64,000 nt of DNA, from the NCBI GenBank assembly GCA_016278505.1, contig JADQBQ010000016.1, positions 1 to 64,000 of the forward strand, written 5' to 3'. How positions within the stretch are numbered: position 1 is the first letter of the stretch; every line of letters starts with the position of its first letter. The position numbers and the translations under genes were made by a program. The notes beneath the pieces were generated by a model. That model made no database searches and was not told the DNA's origin. It saw nothing but the letters and a program-made list of their open reading frames with translations. Source of the stretch: Clostridiales bacterium. GTDB lineage: Bacteria; Bacillota; Desulfotomaculia; Desulfotomaculales; VENG01. This document shows positions 26,287 through 35,273 of the stretch, one piece after another.

Positions 26287-26808
26287 TTAATGCGCACTTT
26301 GTTGCGTACCCATAATTGAGGCAACAATTTTTTGAATCCCATACACGCCCATAACCAGTGCAGTACCACCAACTAATTGGATGGCAATCCATAAATACGG
26401 CTCTGGTGCCGGTGGAACCTTAGCAGCAACGGCTGTAATCACCAACAGCATGAAGGCATTGGTATTGAAGACCAAGGGTAAATGATCCTTTAGCAGAACA
26501 ATAGCGCCTACAAATAAACCAATATATATAAGCTGGCCCGGAAAGGAGCCAATTACCGGGGCCAACACTTTAACAAACATCACAAGTAAAGGGTAATTAA
26601 GGATACCAAAGAAGGCACCAATGAGGATATGGGGTATCTGTTTATGATCCATATGGGCCAGGAAATATAGAATCATACAGGCAAATGCGGGCCAGGTGGC
26701 TAAATGGTTTAAATGCAACACTGTTTCAGCAATCAAAACCAGGGCAACAAGTAAAGTGCAAAAAATGATTTTACCCTTGGAAAATAACGGAGGCTTTTGT
26801 TGTTCCAT
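26287..26808 (-). CDS. Polytopic membrane protein of unknown function
   Basis: A 173-aa protein with five or so hydrophobic segments (about residues 12-33, 36-50, 58-80, 84-106, 112-130, 138-160), short loops and few charges, which suggests a small inner-membrane protein. I do not recognise a family. The starting MEQQKPPLFSKGKIIF has a positive cytoplasmic-type N-terminus. ATG 26808 follows GGAGAAAC. It sits 30 bp after the acyl-CoA ligase and 32 bp before the DUF362 gene, so all three are probably co-transcribed from the sigma-54 promoter at 28.5 kb. Transport of the acid activated by the ligase is conceivable but unsupported. Confidence 0.75.
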   Translation of the reverse strand: MEQQKPPLFSKGKIIFCTLLVALVLIAETVLHLNHLATWPAFACMILYFLAHMDHKQIPHILIGAFFGILNYPLLVMFVKVLAPVIGSFPGQLIYIGLFVGAIVLLKDHLPLVFNTNAFMLLVITAVAAKVPPAPEPYLWIAIQLVGGTALVMGVYGIQKIVASIMGTQQSAH

Positions 26809-26838
26809 AGTTTGTTTCTCCTTTCAATTATTAATTAA

Positions 26839-28479
26839 TCAATGGGCTCTCTGCTTCTGTTCTTCCTCTTCGATTAACTTCCGTTTCAACAACTTACCCA
26901 CCACAGATTTGGGTAATTCCTGCCTAAACTCCACCAGCTTGGGCACTTTATAAGGAGCTAATCTTTCTTTGCAAAAGGCAATTATCTCTTCTTCAGTACC
27001 ACTTTGCCCTTCTTTTAATACCAAAAATGCTTTTACTGTTTCGCCCCGGTATTTATGGGGTACGCCTGCCACAATGGCCTCACCAACCTTGGGGTTCTCA
27101 TAGAGCACTTCCTCCACCTCACGCGGGTAAATATTATAGCCGCCGGCAATTATGGTATCCTTTTTCCTGTCCACAATATAAAAATAACCGTCTTCATCCA
27201 TTCTGGCCATATCGCCGGTGTATAACCAGCCATTCCTTAGCGCTTTCTCGGTTTCATCAGGCCGGTTCCAGTAGCCTTTCATAACCTGTGGGCCACTTAT
27301 AACCAGCTCACCAACCTCACCTACCTGCAGTGACTTAGTACCTGTTTCAATATCGACTACCGCCGCATGAGTGCCCGGGTAAGGGACACCAATACTGCCT
27401 GTTTTATCCCTTAAGTCAAAAATGGGACAGCTGATAGCCACCGGTGAAGCTTCGGAAAGGCCATAACCTTCATTGATAATGGAGTTTGTCCCCTCCAGCT
27501 TGGCTTTCATGCGATTTAATGTTTCCAGGGGGATGGGGCCGGACCCGCTTTTATATAAACCAACCTTGCCAAAATCTTGGAAATCCTTAAGTTCAGGGCT
27601 ATTTAACAAAGCGGTGTACATAGTTGGCACCCCGTTAAAGAAAGTGGGTTCATATTCGCTGATTACTTTGGCCACGTCCGCAGGTACAAAGTTAGGCAAC
27701 GGGATCATGGTAGTCCCTGCCGCTACACAAATATTCATGCACGAAGTCATGCCGGCCACATGGAAGAAAGGTAGCACGCCTATAATACGTTTTTTCCATG
27801 TCCCACCGGCGAAGAACTGGTCGGCCTGACAGGTATTAGCGTAAAGGTTGAAATGAGTTAACATGGCCGCTTTAGGCACACCGGTAGTACCTCCTGTGTA
27901 CTGAAGAAGAGCCACATCCTCAACAGGATCAACATCCACCCGGGGCGGTGCAGGACGCTCCTCGCCGTACAAATTCGGGAGCCATATGGTGTCACCCGGC
28001 ATTTCACTTGGTTTACCTGAGAGGCTGGTGAGAATAACCTTTTCCAGACCGGTGTTTGATTTTATGTTCTTTATCCGGGGGTACAGGTGGGCCAGTGTTA
28101 TAATCATCTTGGAGCCGGAATCGTTTACTTGGTATTCTATTTCTCTTTCCACGTACATGGGGTTAGTGTTTACCACTATACCGCCCAAACTTAAAATAGC
28201 ATAATAAGAGATGACAAAATCCGGACAATTGGGCAGCATTAGCGAAACCCTGTCTCCTTTATGCAAGCCCAATTCATAAAGGGCAAATGCCACCCTTCTT
28301 ACAGAACCGGCCAATTGTTGATAAGTAATTTTCTTACCGTAAAAGATTATTGCCGTATTGTCCGGAGTACTTTGCGCGGAACTAAAAAGCAGGCTGTGTA
28401 GCGTCCGGGGTTCTATTTTAAATTCCCAGGCGACTCCCCCGGCCCTATACACATCCAAATATGGCTTTGAAAAATCCAA
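26839..28479 (-). CDS. Long-chain-type fatty acid-CoA ligase (AMP-forming)
   Basis: An ANL-superfamily acyl-CoA synthetase that activates a fatty acid with ATP and CoA. Motifs: the phosphate loop YTGGTTGVPKAA, the acyl-binding region YGLSEASP, the hinge YTGDMARMDEDGYFYIVDRKKDTIIAGGYNIYPREVEEVL, and the C-terminal lysine in PKSVVGKLLKRKL. The length is 546 aa. TTG 28479, nine bases after GAGGGGGG, is the start. It heads the operon with the membrane and DUF362 genes and lies 61 bp downstream of a consensus sigma-54 promoter. It would feed substrates to the beta-oxidation genes at 12.7-22.7 kb. Chain length cannot be told from the motifs. Confidence 0.93.
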   Translation of the reverse strand: MDFSKPYLDVYRAGGVAWEFKIEPRTLHSLLFSSAQSTPDNTAIIFYGKKITYQQLAGSVRRVAFALYELGLHKGDRVSLMLPNCPDFVISYYAILSLGGIVVNTNPMYVEREIEYQVNDSGSKMIITLAHLYPRIKNIKSNTGLEKVILTSLSGKPSEMPGDTIWLPNLYGEERPAPPRVDVDPVEDVALLQYTGGTTGVPKAAMLTHFNLYANTCQADQFFAGGTWKKRIIGVLPFFHVAGMTSCMNICVAAGTTMIPLPNFVPADVAKVISEYEPTFFNGVPTMYTALLNSPELKDFQDFGKVGLYKSGSGPIPLETLNRMKAKLEGTNSIINEGYGLSEASPVAISCPIFDLRDKTGSIGVPYPGTHAAVVDIETGTKSLQVGEVGELVISGPQVMKGYWNRPDETEKALRNGWLYTGDMARMDEDGYFYIVDRKKDTIIAGGYNIYPREVEEVLYENPKVGEAIVAGVPHKYRGETVKAFLVLKEGQSGTEEEIIAFCKERLAPYKVPKLVEFRQELPKSVVGKLLKRKLIEEEEQKQRAH

Positions 28480-28539
28480 ACTCTGTTCCCCCCCTCGGAT
28501 TAAATAAAATTATTTTTACTTTACGGCAATTTTAAAAAG

Positions 28540-28555
28540 TGCAAATCTTGTGCCA
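28540..28555 (-). promoter_or_regulatory. Sigma-54 promoter of the acyl-CoA ligase operon
   Basis: On the minus strand TGGCAC, AAGAT, TTGCA matches the -24/-12 consensus exactly, upstream of the TTG at 28479. It is the third such element in this block. Confidence 0.9.
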
Positions 28556-28653
28556 TTTTTAAAAAGGCTTTTGGTGCGGGAATATCAACGAATTGGTTTC
28601 TTATTTAAACAATGGCTGTTTCATTATGAATTCAAGCACATTTAGCATGGGAC

Positions 28654-28676
28654 AAAAAAAGACCACTTTCGTGGTC
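28654..28676 (-). terminator. Intrinsic terminator after the MoaD-like gene
   Basis: On the minus strand GACCAC, GAAA loop, GTGGTC is followed by TTTTTTT, closing the alcohol dehydrogenase / AOR / MoaD-like operon. Confidence 0.85.
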
Positions 28677-28730
28677 GCAATTTGGTAAGCACTTACAGAA
28701 ATGCCGCTTTTAGTTACGCTATTGGTTACC

Positions 28731-28931
28731 CTATCCCCCCGAAACTAGGGTTATCAGTTTTATGTTTGCGCCGTCAACCAGTGGTTTCGTATGCAATTGG
28801 CCGCAGGGTAAAACCTTTCCGTCCACTATTACCAATGTCATGGCATCGGCGGTTTCCCCTGCCGCTTCCAGAGCATCGGCCACAGTAATACCCTTTTCAA
28901 AATTGATTTCTCGCCCGTTTACCGTAATCAT
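28731..28931 (-). CDS. MoaD/ThiS-family ubiquitin-like sulfur carrier
   Basis: A 66-aa beta-grasp protein ending in the diagnostic SGG, the site of adenylation and thiocarboxylation in MoaD and ThiS. The start MITVNGREINF and the middle TVADALEAAG fit the fold. Its ATG overlaps the stop of the aldehyde:ferredoxin oxidoreductase gene by one base, so the two are translationally coupled. MoaD-like genes beside AOR genes are common, and supply of dithiolene sulfur for the tungstopterin cofactor is the usual explanation. No E1-like (MoeB) or MoaE gene is in this window. A role in thiamine synthesis is less likely given the context. Confidence 0.85.
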   Translation of the reverse strand: MITVNGREINFEKGITVADALEAAGETADAMTLVIVDGKVLPCGQLHTKPLVDGANIKLITLVSGG

Positions 28932-30640
28932 CAGAAATCGAAAAGCACCTCTAATTCATAGTCGTTGATATCGAACTGTGAACCGGTTGCGGCAGAACGT
29001 TCGTTATAGAAGAAATCCGGTAGTCTGTCGTCTTCCATAGTCATTCCCGCCATTTTGTTGAATGCTCTCTCGGTCAACAGCGTTTTTACACCCATCATTG
29101 TAACCCTTGTGACGTCGGATTTCCCACCGTACAGAGCTGCCATGAGTTCTCCCAGTAGTGGTATTCCGGGAACCATATGGGAAAAGGCAAAAATACACAT
29201 CATACTATCCGCAAAACTCATGGCTACTTGCAACTTGTTAGAGACATATGCTTGTGCCGCCCGCCCGCAATCATCAAAAGCACGACCCATGGTAAGACCT
29301 GCGGTATGGTCTGCTCCCATAGGACTCATGGCATAGGTGATCCCCGTACCCTTGGTGTTGCGTGGATCATATCCGGCTATTGCCTGGTGTTTTACCACCG
29401 GAATACGCTTACACCCTAGGTTTTGGCCCGTAGCCTCACACCCGTTTCCAAGAAGATTGCCAAATTGTGTACCGTCCGCCATTTCCTTCAATAAACCAAG
29501 AGCGGCATCCGCGTCACCCCACTTAATCTTACCGACTTCCATGCACATAGCAACGGCGTTGGCGATTTCAATGGTATCCACACCGAGATCATCACAGATG
29601 CGATCCATCCTGGCAATAGCATCTAAATCAGTAATGTGACAGTTGGGCCCAAAAAGTGCTATGGTTTCATATTCGAAGCCGGAGGTGAGATAATTCCCGT
29701 CCTTATCATTGTATACATTTGAGCACTGCAACACACAGCCTGGCTGGCAGGAAAGCTTATTTCGCCCACCCCGGGTAGCCAAATTGGCCATAAACCTGTT
29801 TGTTCCAACCTCTTGGTATTCAGGAAATAGGTTGCCGGAAAAATTATCCACCGGGAGAATGCCGTTAGCGCCAGTTACTTCGATAGTTGAAATTGTACCG
29901 AATTTCTGGAAGGGATCATTTTTAGCACCCTCGGCAATCATTTTATTAAGCTTTTTACATACCTCTTTAAACTTGGCCTCATCTGCATATTTAACGTTAT
30001 ACGGCTCCTCGGGCTTTTCTATTACCACACCCTTAATACGCTTGCTTCCCATTAACGCACCCAGACCACCGCGTGCAGCGGCACGACTTGGATGGCCTGA
30101 GGCAAACTCGGAAACCTGTATCGAGGCACTTCTATAAAGGCGTTCTCCTGCACTACCTATGGACACAGTGGCCAGCTTATTACCGAACAGTTCATTTATT
30201 TTATTGACCAAATCGTAATTATTTATTCCTTCATAGTTGCTAAAGTCCTTCAATGATACTTTACCCTTAGCATCAATATGCACAAGCCAAAGGCCGTTAC
30301 TGGCGGGAAGCTCCTTGATTACAATTAATTTTATGCCTTGTTCTGCCAATAGGTATGCCGCATAGCCCCCTACGTTGCTTTCTTTGATCCCTCCGGTCAG
30401 GGGGCTTTTACCACCAACGGACATGCGGTGTGTCGTTGTTAAATTAGTACCCGCAAATACGGTCGTACAGAAAATAAGTTGGTTTTGACTGCCCAATGGA
30501 TCACATTGGGGAGGAACATTCTTTATCATGTATTGTGCAATTAGTGCCTTGCCTCCCAGCTCACGGTATTCTTCATCCAGAGGTTCTTTGCTGACCGTTA
30601 AGGTTTTCATATCAATCATTAATTTTGACCACATAGTCAT
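28931..30640 (-). CDS. Aldehyde:ferredoxin oxidoreductase (tungsten-type)
   Basis: A tungstopterin and 4Fe-4S enzyme that interconverts aldehydes and carboxylic acids with ferredoxin. N-terminal domain signs are ALIAQYMIKNVPPQCDPLG, GGKSPLTGGIKESNVGG (pterin binding) and the AARGGLGALMGSKRIK segment. Cluster cysteines fit SCQPGCVLQCSN plus a late Cys (about residues 270-285 and beyond 450). The length is 569 aa, a little shorter than the 600-plus of classical AORs, with YEIDDYELEVLFDF-like acidic end. ATG 30640 after AAAGGAGAG is preferred over the track start. Operon: Fe-alcohol dehydrogenase, AOR, MoaD-like; PucR regulator divergent. Together they could convert acids to alcohols or the reverse. 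Confidence 0.9.
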   Translation of the reverse strand: MTMWSKLMIDMKTLTVSKEPLDEEYRELGGKALIAQYMIKNVPPQCDPLGSQNQLIFCTTVFAGTNLTTTHRMSVGGKSPLTGGIKESNVGGYAAYLLAEQGIKLIVIKELPASNGLWLVHIDAKGKVSLKDFSNYEGINNYDLVNKINELFGNKLATVSIGSAGERLYRSASIQVSEFASGHPSRAAARGGLGALMGSKRIKGVVIEKPEEPYNVKYADEAKFKEVCKKLNKMIAEGAKNDPFQKFGTISTIEVTGANGILPVDNFSGNLFPEYQEVGTNRFMANLATRGGRNKLSCQPGCVLQCSNVYNDKDGNYLTSGFEYETIALFGPNCHITDLDAIARMDRICDDLGVDTIEIANAVAMCMEVGKIKWGDADAALGLLKEMADGTQFGNLLGNGCEATGQNLGCKRIPVVKHQAIAGYDPRNTKGTGITYAMSPMGADHTAGLTMGRAFDDCGRAAQAYVSNKLQVAMSFADSMMCIFAFSHMVPGIPLLGELMAALYGGKSDVTRVTMMGVKTLLTERAFNKMAGMTMEDDRLPDFFYNERSAATGSQFDINDYELEVLFDF

Positions 30641-30675
30641 ACTCTCTCCTTTCATTTATTGGAACAACCGATTCA

Positions 30676-31830
30676 TTAAGCATCGTAGGCAGACTTTATC
30701 ATTTCTTCCACCTTGGCGGCAGTGATGCGGTAGGGCACCAGGGCGAAGCCTGTATCTGCTGTGACTAAAGGTGCCACTTTGATTGCTGCTTCAAGGGAAA
30801 CTCCCAATCCTTTCAGATTAGTTATTTCCACCGATTTGATTAGAGAGCGTATGGCCTTACGGGCAATGGCACCTATTTCTTGGGGAGTTGCTTCCTCTGC
30901 AACTTCCACTCCCAAACACTCGCAGATCATCCGTACCTTTTTGTATTCTGTTTTAGCTGCATATTCAGCTACCTCAGGTAGAATTACTGCACAGGCAATT
31001 CCGTGGGGAATGTGAAAATGAGAACCCAACGTATGGCCAATGGAATGACCAATATGGACAAGACCATTAGTAAACGCCATTCCCGCAAACATGGAGGCGA
31101 GTATCATCTGCTCTCTTGCTTCGGCGTTAGAACCGTCACGGTAAGCTACAGTAAGCCATTTAGCAATAGAGCGAATTGATTCCCGCGCCAAAGCATCCGA
31201 GAGAGGATTTGACTGTCCTCCGGTAAGAGATTCCACAGCATGAGCTAAGGCATCCACACCGGTTGCTGCAGTCATCTTGGGAGGCAGTCCCAGCGTAAGG
31301 TCAGGATCTATTATCGCCAGTGTGCCCACGCATACCGGGCTTACCACACTATCTTTATTTCCTCGCGAGGTGCAAGAGACGACGCACATATTAGTGACCT
31401 CACTGCCGGTACCGCTGGTAGTGGGTATGAAAACCATGGGCACGCCCGGTTTGAGATTCCTTTGCACACCAAAGTAATTCATAATAGGAGGTGTATTGTT
31501 AATTAAGACATTGATACCCTTTGCTGAGTCCATGGCACTACCTCCGCCTACTGCTACAATGCCGTCAATTGCTTCATTGCGTGCCATTTCTGCCGCCTCC
31601 TCAATCATGGTATCCGGAGGATCAGGGAGTACACCGTCAAAGCAAATGGTATTAATTCCGGCATTTTGAATATTCTCCACAATGGTATCGGCAATACCAA
31701 CCGCCTTAAGCCCCTTGTCATAGACCACAAGGACTTTTTTGCATCCCAGCTCGCGGACCTTGAGACCGGTTCGCAAGGATGCACCGCTACCCATGATAAC
31801 GGGAACAAAAATTTCGTATGATGTGATCAT
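30676..31830 (-). CDS. Iron-containing (group III) alcohol dehydrogenase
   Basis: A NAD(P)-dependent, iron-activated alcohol dehydrogenase of 384 aa. The nucleotide-binding region reads VVAVGGGSAMDSAKGINVL near 95-112, followed by the family signature FIPTTSGTGSEVT. Metal-ligand residues fit DALAHAVESL and the histidines in VHIGHSIGHTLGSHFHIPHG. The ATG follows GGAAGGAG. It is the first gene of the unit with AOR and the MoaD-like protein (36-bp gap). It would reduce the aldehyde made by AOR or oxidise an alcohol to it. Primary alcohols are likely substrates, but the family is broad. Confidence 0.93.
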   Translation of the reverse strand: MITSYEIFVPVIMGSGASLRTGLKVRELGCKKVLVVYDKGLKAVGIADTIVENIQNAGINTICFDGVLPDPPDTMIEEAAEMARNEAIDGIVAVGGGSAMDSAKGINVLINNTPPIMNYFGVQRNLKPGVPMVFIPTTSGTGSEVTNMCVVSCTSRGNKDSVVSPVCVGTLAIIDPDLTLGLPPKMTAATGVDALAHAVESLTGGQSNPLSDALARESIRSIAKWLTVAYRDGSNAEAREQMILASMFAGMAFTNGLVHIGHSIGHTLGSHFHIPHGIACAVILPEVAEYAAKTEYKKVRMICECLGVEVAEEATPQEIGAIARKAIRSLIKSVEITNLKGLGVSLEAAIKVAPLVTADTGFALVPYRITAAKVEEMIKSAYDA

Positions 31831-31989
31831 TTACCTAACTACTCCTTCCTTTTTAACACTTTTTTAACTCTTTAAATAAAAAATTGGTTATTATTAATTG
31901 GTCCACTGCCAAATTGCATTATTCTAATGGTATCACTGCGACTGTTTAATGATATACGTACTACTCATACGAAAAAAAGCGTTATATTT

Positions 31990-32002
31990 GTGCAATTTGC
32001 AC
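31990..32002. promoter_or_regulatory. GTGCAA-T-TTGCAC palindrome in the adh/pucR divergent region
   Basis: A perfect 13-bp palindrome lies between the divergent alcohol dehydrogenase and PucR genes, just before a possible pucR promoter (TTGCGC 32012-32017, TATTAT 32036-32041). An operator for the PucR-type protein is a reasonable guess. Confidence 0.45.
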
Positions 32003-32064
32003 TATTGCGAATTGCGCCACTTAATCAAACTATATTATTATACAGAAAAAGGCGAGGTGAGAGG

Positions 32065-33555
32065 GTGCGTTATAACGAGCTGATAGACACACTGCAACAG
32101 AAATATGAAATACAGGTACAGGTGACTGGTGATTCTCCTACCATTATTGATATTCGGCTACTGGATGGGAACGAACAACACTGGGATGAACACATATTGT
32201 ATGTGGGAAGGTTAAAAGATCCACCGGATCGGCCGATCATGTTGCTTGCTGCGGATGAGCCTTTCACATTGCCTGAGGGTAGTAATTATACTCACATCCG
32301 CCGTGAGGATTTGTACCATTTATTCAATACGGCGAAAGATTTGATTTTTGAGGATTTGCGAGGAGACGGCATATTCTTTCAATTAGCACAAATGGCCTTA
32401 AACAAAAAAAGCATTACCTGTGTCATTAACACCGCAGCCACACTGCTTGGAAATGCGTTGATTCTCGTAAATTCCGGCCAGAAGGTACTGGCACATTCAA
32501 CAACTTGTGAAATTCTGGACCCCCTGTGGGTCCAGAACATAGAAAGGGGATACTGCTCCTATGAATTCGTTCAGAAGGTTCGTTCCAACAGGCATATGAA
32601 GGAGTGGAGCAAACAAGGGAGTGAAACCCGGCTCATTACATTACCTGGCGATCTGCAACCGAAACTAGTGGCTCGCATTACCCAAGAAGGTCATGTCGCC
32701 GGCGCGTTAATCATGATTGAACATCATACGTCCATCGGACATATTCATCGACGTTTGCTTCCCGTGGTTGGCAGATTACTTTTCGATATCTTTAATCGCG
32801 ATTCTGCCTCCGAAGGAGTACACGGATCGTTTTACGGCGCCATTCTTTACAACCTATTGGATGATACAGACATTTCGAATACCCTTGAATACATATCTAT
32901 ATCAGGGATTGATTTCCCGGTGGAGATGCGTGTAGTAGTTGCCCGCTTTGTGCACCGTATGGAAAACCGTTACCTCAAGAGCACTTTTAGCATGGAATTG
33001 GAACGCATCTTCCCCGAAGGGCATTCTGTGCACTATAAAAGTTACATTGGAATTCTGGTACCATTGGTTTCCGAAAAAAAAACGAAGGAACTTGTTAAGC
33101 TGGCTCTGAACGAGGATGTAAGTATAGGTCTGAGCTGGCCTTTTAATAATATTGTAGAATTCAAAAGACATTTTAACCAGGCAGTGGTATCAATAAAGCT
33201 TGCCCAGCGTTTTGGCCGGACTAAACAGGTTTTCGACTATAGCGATTTTTACTACTATGACTTACTGAACAACTACATGGGGAAGAAACCTCTGGAACAG
33301 TACCGCCATCCTGCTTTGCAGGTTCTTCGCGAGTATGACAAGGCCAACAACACTGAACTTTACGCCACTTTACGCACCTATTTGGAGCATAAAAAAAACC
33401 TCCGGGCAACAGCGGAGGCATTGTTCATACATAGAAACACGCTAGTTTATAGAATTAATCGCATTAATCAGCTGGTAAAATTAAACCTCAACAATATTAA
33501 CGTTTTTAATTCTCTTCTGGATTCTTTTAGGATTGAGACTTTTCTACATCAATAG
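32065..33555 (+). CDS. PucR-family transcriptional regulator
   Basis: A regulator with the PucR/CdaR layout: variable N-terminal sensing region, a central GGDEF-like degenerate domain (about 290-400) and the C-terminal PucR-type helix-turn-helix (TLRTYLEHKKNLRATAEALFIHRNTLVYRINRINQLV, HTH_30). The track start adds 46 residues without a ribosome site; GTG at 32065 after GAGGTGA begins MRYNELIDTLQQ and gives 496 aa. It is divergent from the alcohol dehydrogenase/AOR operon, so control of that operon is the likely job. The effector is unknown. The next gene converges 19 bp after its stop. Confidence 0.88.
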   Translation: MRYNELIDTLQQKYEIQVQVTGDSPTIIDIRLLDGNEQHWDEHILYVGRLKDPPDRPIMLLAADEPFTLPEGSNYTHIRREDLYHLFNTAKDLIFEDLRGDGIFFQLAQMALNKKSITCVINTAATLLGNALILVNSGQKVLAHSTTCEILDPLWVQNIERGYCSYEFVQKVRSNRHMKEWSKQGSETRLITLPGDLQPKLVARITQEGHVAGALIMIEHHTSIGHIHRRLLPVVGRLLFDIFNRDSASEGVHGSFYGAILYNLLDDTDISNTLEYISISGIDFPVEMRVVVARFVHRMENRYLKSTFSMELERIFPEGHSVHYKSYIGILVPLVSEKKTKELVKLALNEDVSIGLSWPFNNIVEFKRHFNQAVVSIKLAQRFGRTKQVFDYSDFYYYDLLNNYMGKKPLEQYRHPALQVLREYDKANNTELYATLRTYLEHKKNLRATAEALFIHRNTLVYRINRINQLVKLNLNNINVFNSLLDSFRIETFLHQ

Positions 33556-33574
33556 CACAATGATAAAAAAACCA

Positions 33575-33970
33575 TCACTTATAAAACAGTTCAACCTTGA
33601 AAAATTCCACTGCCACAGTAGACTGGTCCAATTTATCCTTAACCCTCTTTACTACATCCAGCACAGCTTTTTTCCAATTATCTTTATCAATTTCCGGGTT
33701 CCTGGTGCCCCGGATTTGAACCACATGCTCTCCGCCTACCGGGCATCCCATTGCCGTATCGTAGACTATACGGTCGTCTTTCCCGCTGACAACGGCCGAA
33801 ATATAAATTTTTTGGTCGTTGAAGATCTCTTTGGCAGCTTCTTGCCACTTTCCCGCCACCACACGTACTGGGTTGCTGGTAACACTGCTGTTAGTACCAT
33901 AAAGCCTTGGATCAATTCCCACCACGGCCACGAATTTTTCTGTTAAAATGCCTGTGTATTCTTCTCCCAT
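33575..33970 (-). CDS. Conserved-looking hypothetical protein, 131 aa
   Basis: I do not recognise a family. The protein is soluble, mixed alpha/beta, with no signal peptide or membrane segment. It opens with MGEEYTGILTEKFVAVVGIDP and has a central VVSGKDDRIVYDTAMGCPVGGEHVVQI followed by a basic amphipathic helix. A single Cys lies in GCPVGG. The ATG is well placed after GGGAGGGAG, and base composition matches the neighbours, which supports a real gene. It converges on the pucR gene with only 19 bp between the stops, and no partner on its own strand is close. Confidence 0.65.
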   Translation of the reverse strand: MGEEYTGILTEKFVAVVGIDPRLYGTNSSVTSNPVRVVAGKWQEAAKEIFNDQKIYISAVVSGKDDRIVYDTAMGCPVGGEHVVQIRGTRNPEIDKDNWKKAVLDVVKRVKDKLDQSTVAVEFFKVELFYK

Positions 33971-34221
33971 AAAAAGCTCCCTCCCGTAAATATTTTAAGC
34001 TGTTACTCGGTTTACAGTCATCTTCCCGAGGAAGTTTAGCCTGAACCATCTTTAGCACTTGAACTGTTGGCATTTCTTATCTTATATAATATCAGAATTT
34101 TACAAACAAAAACACCCTGAACTTGCTGCCCCGCTTACTGATTCATTTTTACGTGACAATCGTCACAGACAGGCAGGAAGGATTATCCTATAATATAAAG
34201 AAAGAGCTGGAGGTGGTACAA

Positions 34222-35250
34222 GTGAAATTAACGGGAAATTGTATGACTACCGCAATGGGAATACTGCCCCACAACAATATTCGCGACTCTTTTAAATTGG
34301 CTTTTGCCGTTGATATCCCCTTTTGGCCACAATTACCCAAATTCAGTTTCCATGAGGATATGTACGTGCAGGTGTGTGAGCACTTTCCTGGCATCCGGGT
34401 GGATAAAGAGAACCTCCGAGTAAGCCTGGAAACCGAAGCTTTTTACAAAGAATTGGATTTCTACGCGGCAAAAAGCGCCCATGAAGACTATTTTGAGCTG
34501 TCTCCCCAATACTCAGCGACCCTCAATGAATTCCTGCGGCAAGATTTTAGTGAGTACCGCTATATAAGAGGGCAAAACATAGGTCCCATAAGTTTCGGCC
34601 TTAAGATCACGGATGAAAACCGCAAACCTATAATTTATAACGATGAAATAAGGGATTTTCTTTATGAATTTATAGCTCAAAAGGTTAATGCCCAGTACCG
34701 GCAACTAAAAAAAGTCCATGATCAACCCTTTGTCTGGGTGGATGAACCAGGATTGGAAATGCTCTTCACTTCCTTCACCGGCTACCCCGGCAGTAAGGCC
34801 AAAGAAGATTTCCTGCGATTTCTGGACAGAGTGGATGGCCCGCGGGGTGTGCATCTCTGCGGCAATCCCGACTGGTCCTTCCTACTCAGTGATCTCAATC
34901 TGGACATCCTTTCCATTGATATATTCGGTAACGGCGAGATATTCACCCGGTACACAGCTGAGATAAAGGATTTCCTGCAAAGGGGAGGCATCATAAGCTG
35001 GGGCATAGTACCTACCTTGACCGAGGAAGTGGATGCGGAAGGGGTTAATACTCTCACCGGAAAAATGGAAGCTTTCTGGACTTACCTTGACGGTAAAGGG
35101 ATAGACTTAGAAATGATATTATCCCAGGCCTGGCTTGCCCCGGCCCGCTGCTGCCTGGTAAACAGCGACGGGGCAAAAACCGTGCACAAGTCCTTTGACC
35201 TTTTAAACCGGGTAGCTGAAAATCTCAAGGGAAAATACAAGTTGGTATAA
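34222..35250 (+). CDS. MetE C-terminal-like (cobalamin-independent methionine synthase/UROD fold) protein
   Basis: A TIM-barrel protein resembling the catalytic half of cobalamin-independent methionine synthase: start GNCMTTAMGILPHNN, central VWVDEPGLEM, and the zinc-type motif GVHLCGNPDW (His-x-Cys), with a late Cys in LAPARCCLVNSD. The other half of MetE is absent. At 342 aa it is a core-only protein, like archaeal MetE cores. These accept methyl groups from corrinoid or folate carriers, and the acceptor here is unknown. The track start adds 33 residues; GTG 34222, five bases after GGAGGTGG, is the start. It stands alone and is followed by a good terminator. Confidence 0.78.
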   Translation: MKLTGNCMTTAMGILPHNNIRDSFKLAFAVDIPFWPQLPKFSFHEDMYVQVCEHFPGIRVDKENLRVSLETEAFYKELDFYAAKSAHEDYFELSPQYSATLNEFLRQDFSEYRYIRGQNIGPISFGLKITDENRKPIIYNDEIRDFLYEFIAQKVNAQYRQLKKVHDQPFVWVDEPGLEMLFTSFTGYPGSKAKEDFLRFLDRVDGPRGVHLCGNPDWSFLLSDLNLDILSIDIFGNGEIFTRYTAEIKDFLQRGGIISWGIVPTLTEEVDAEGVNTLTGKMEAFWTYLDGKGIDLEMILSQAWLAPARCCLVNSDGAKTVHKSFDLLNRVAENLKGKYKLV

Positions 35251-35273
35251 ATTTTACCGCTGGGAAGACCCAC

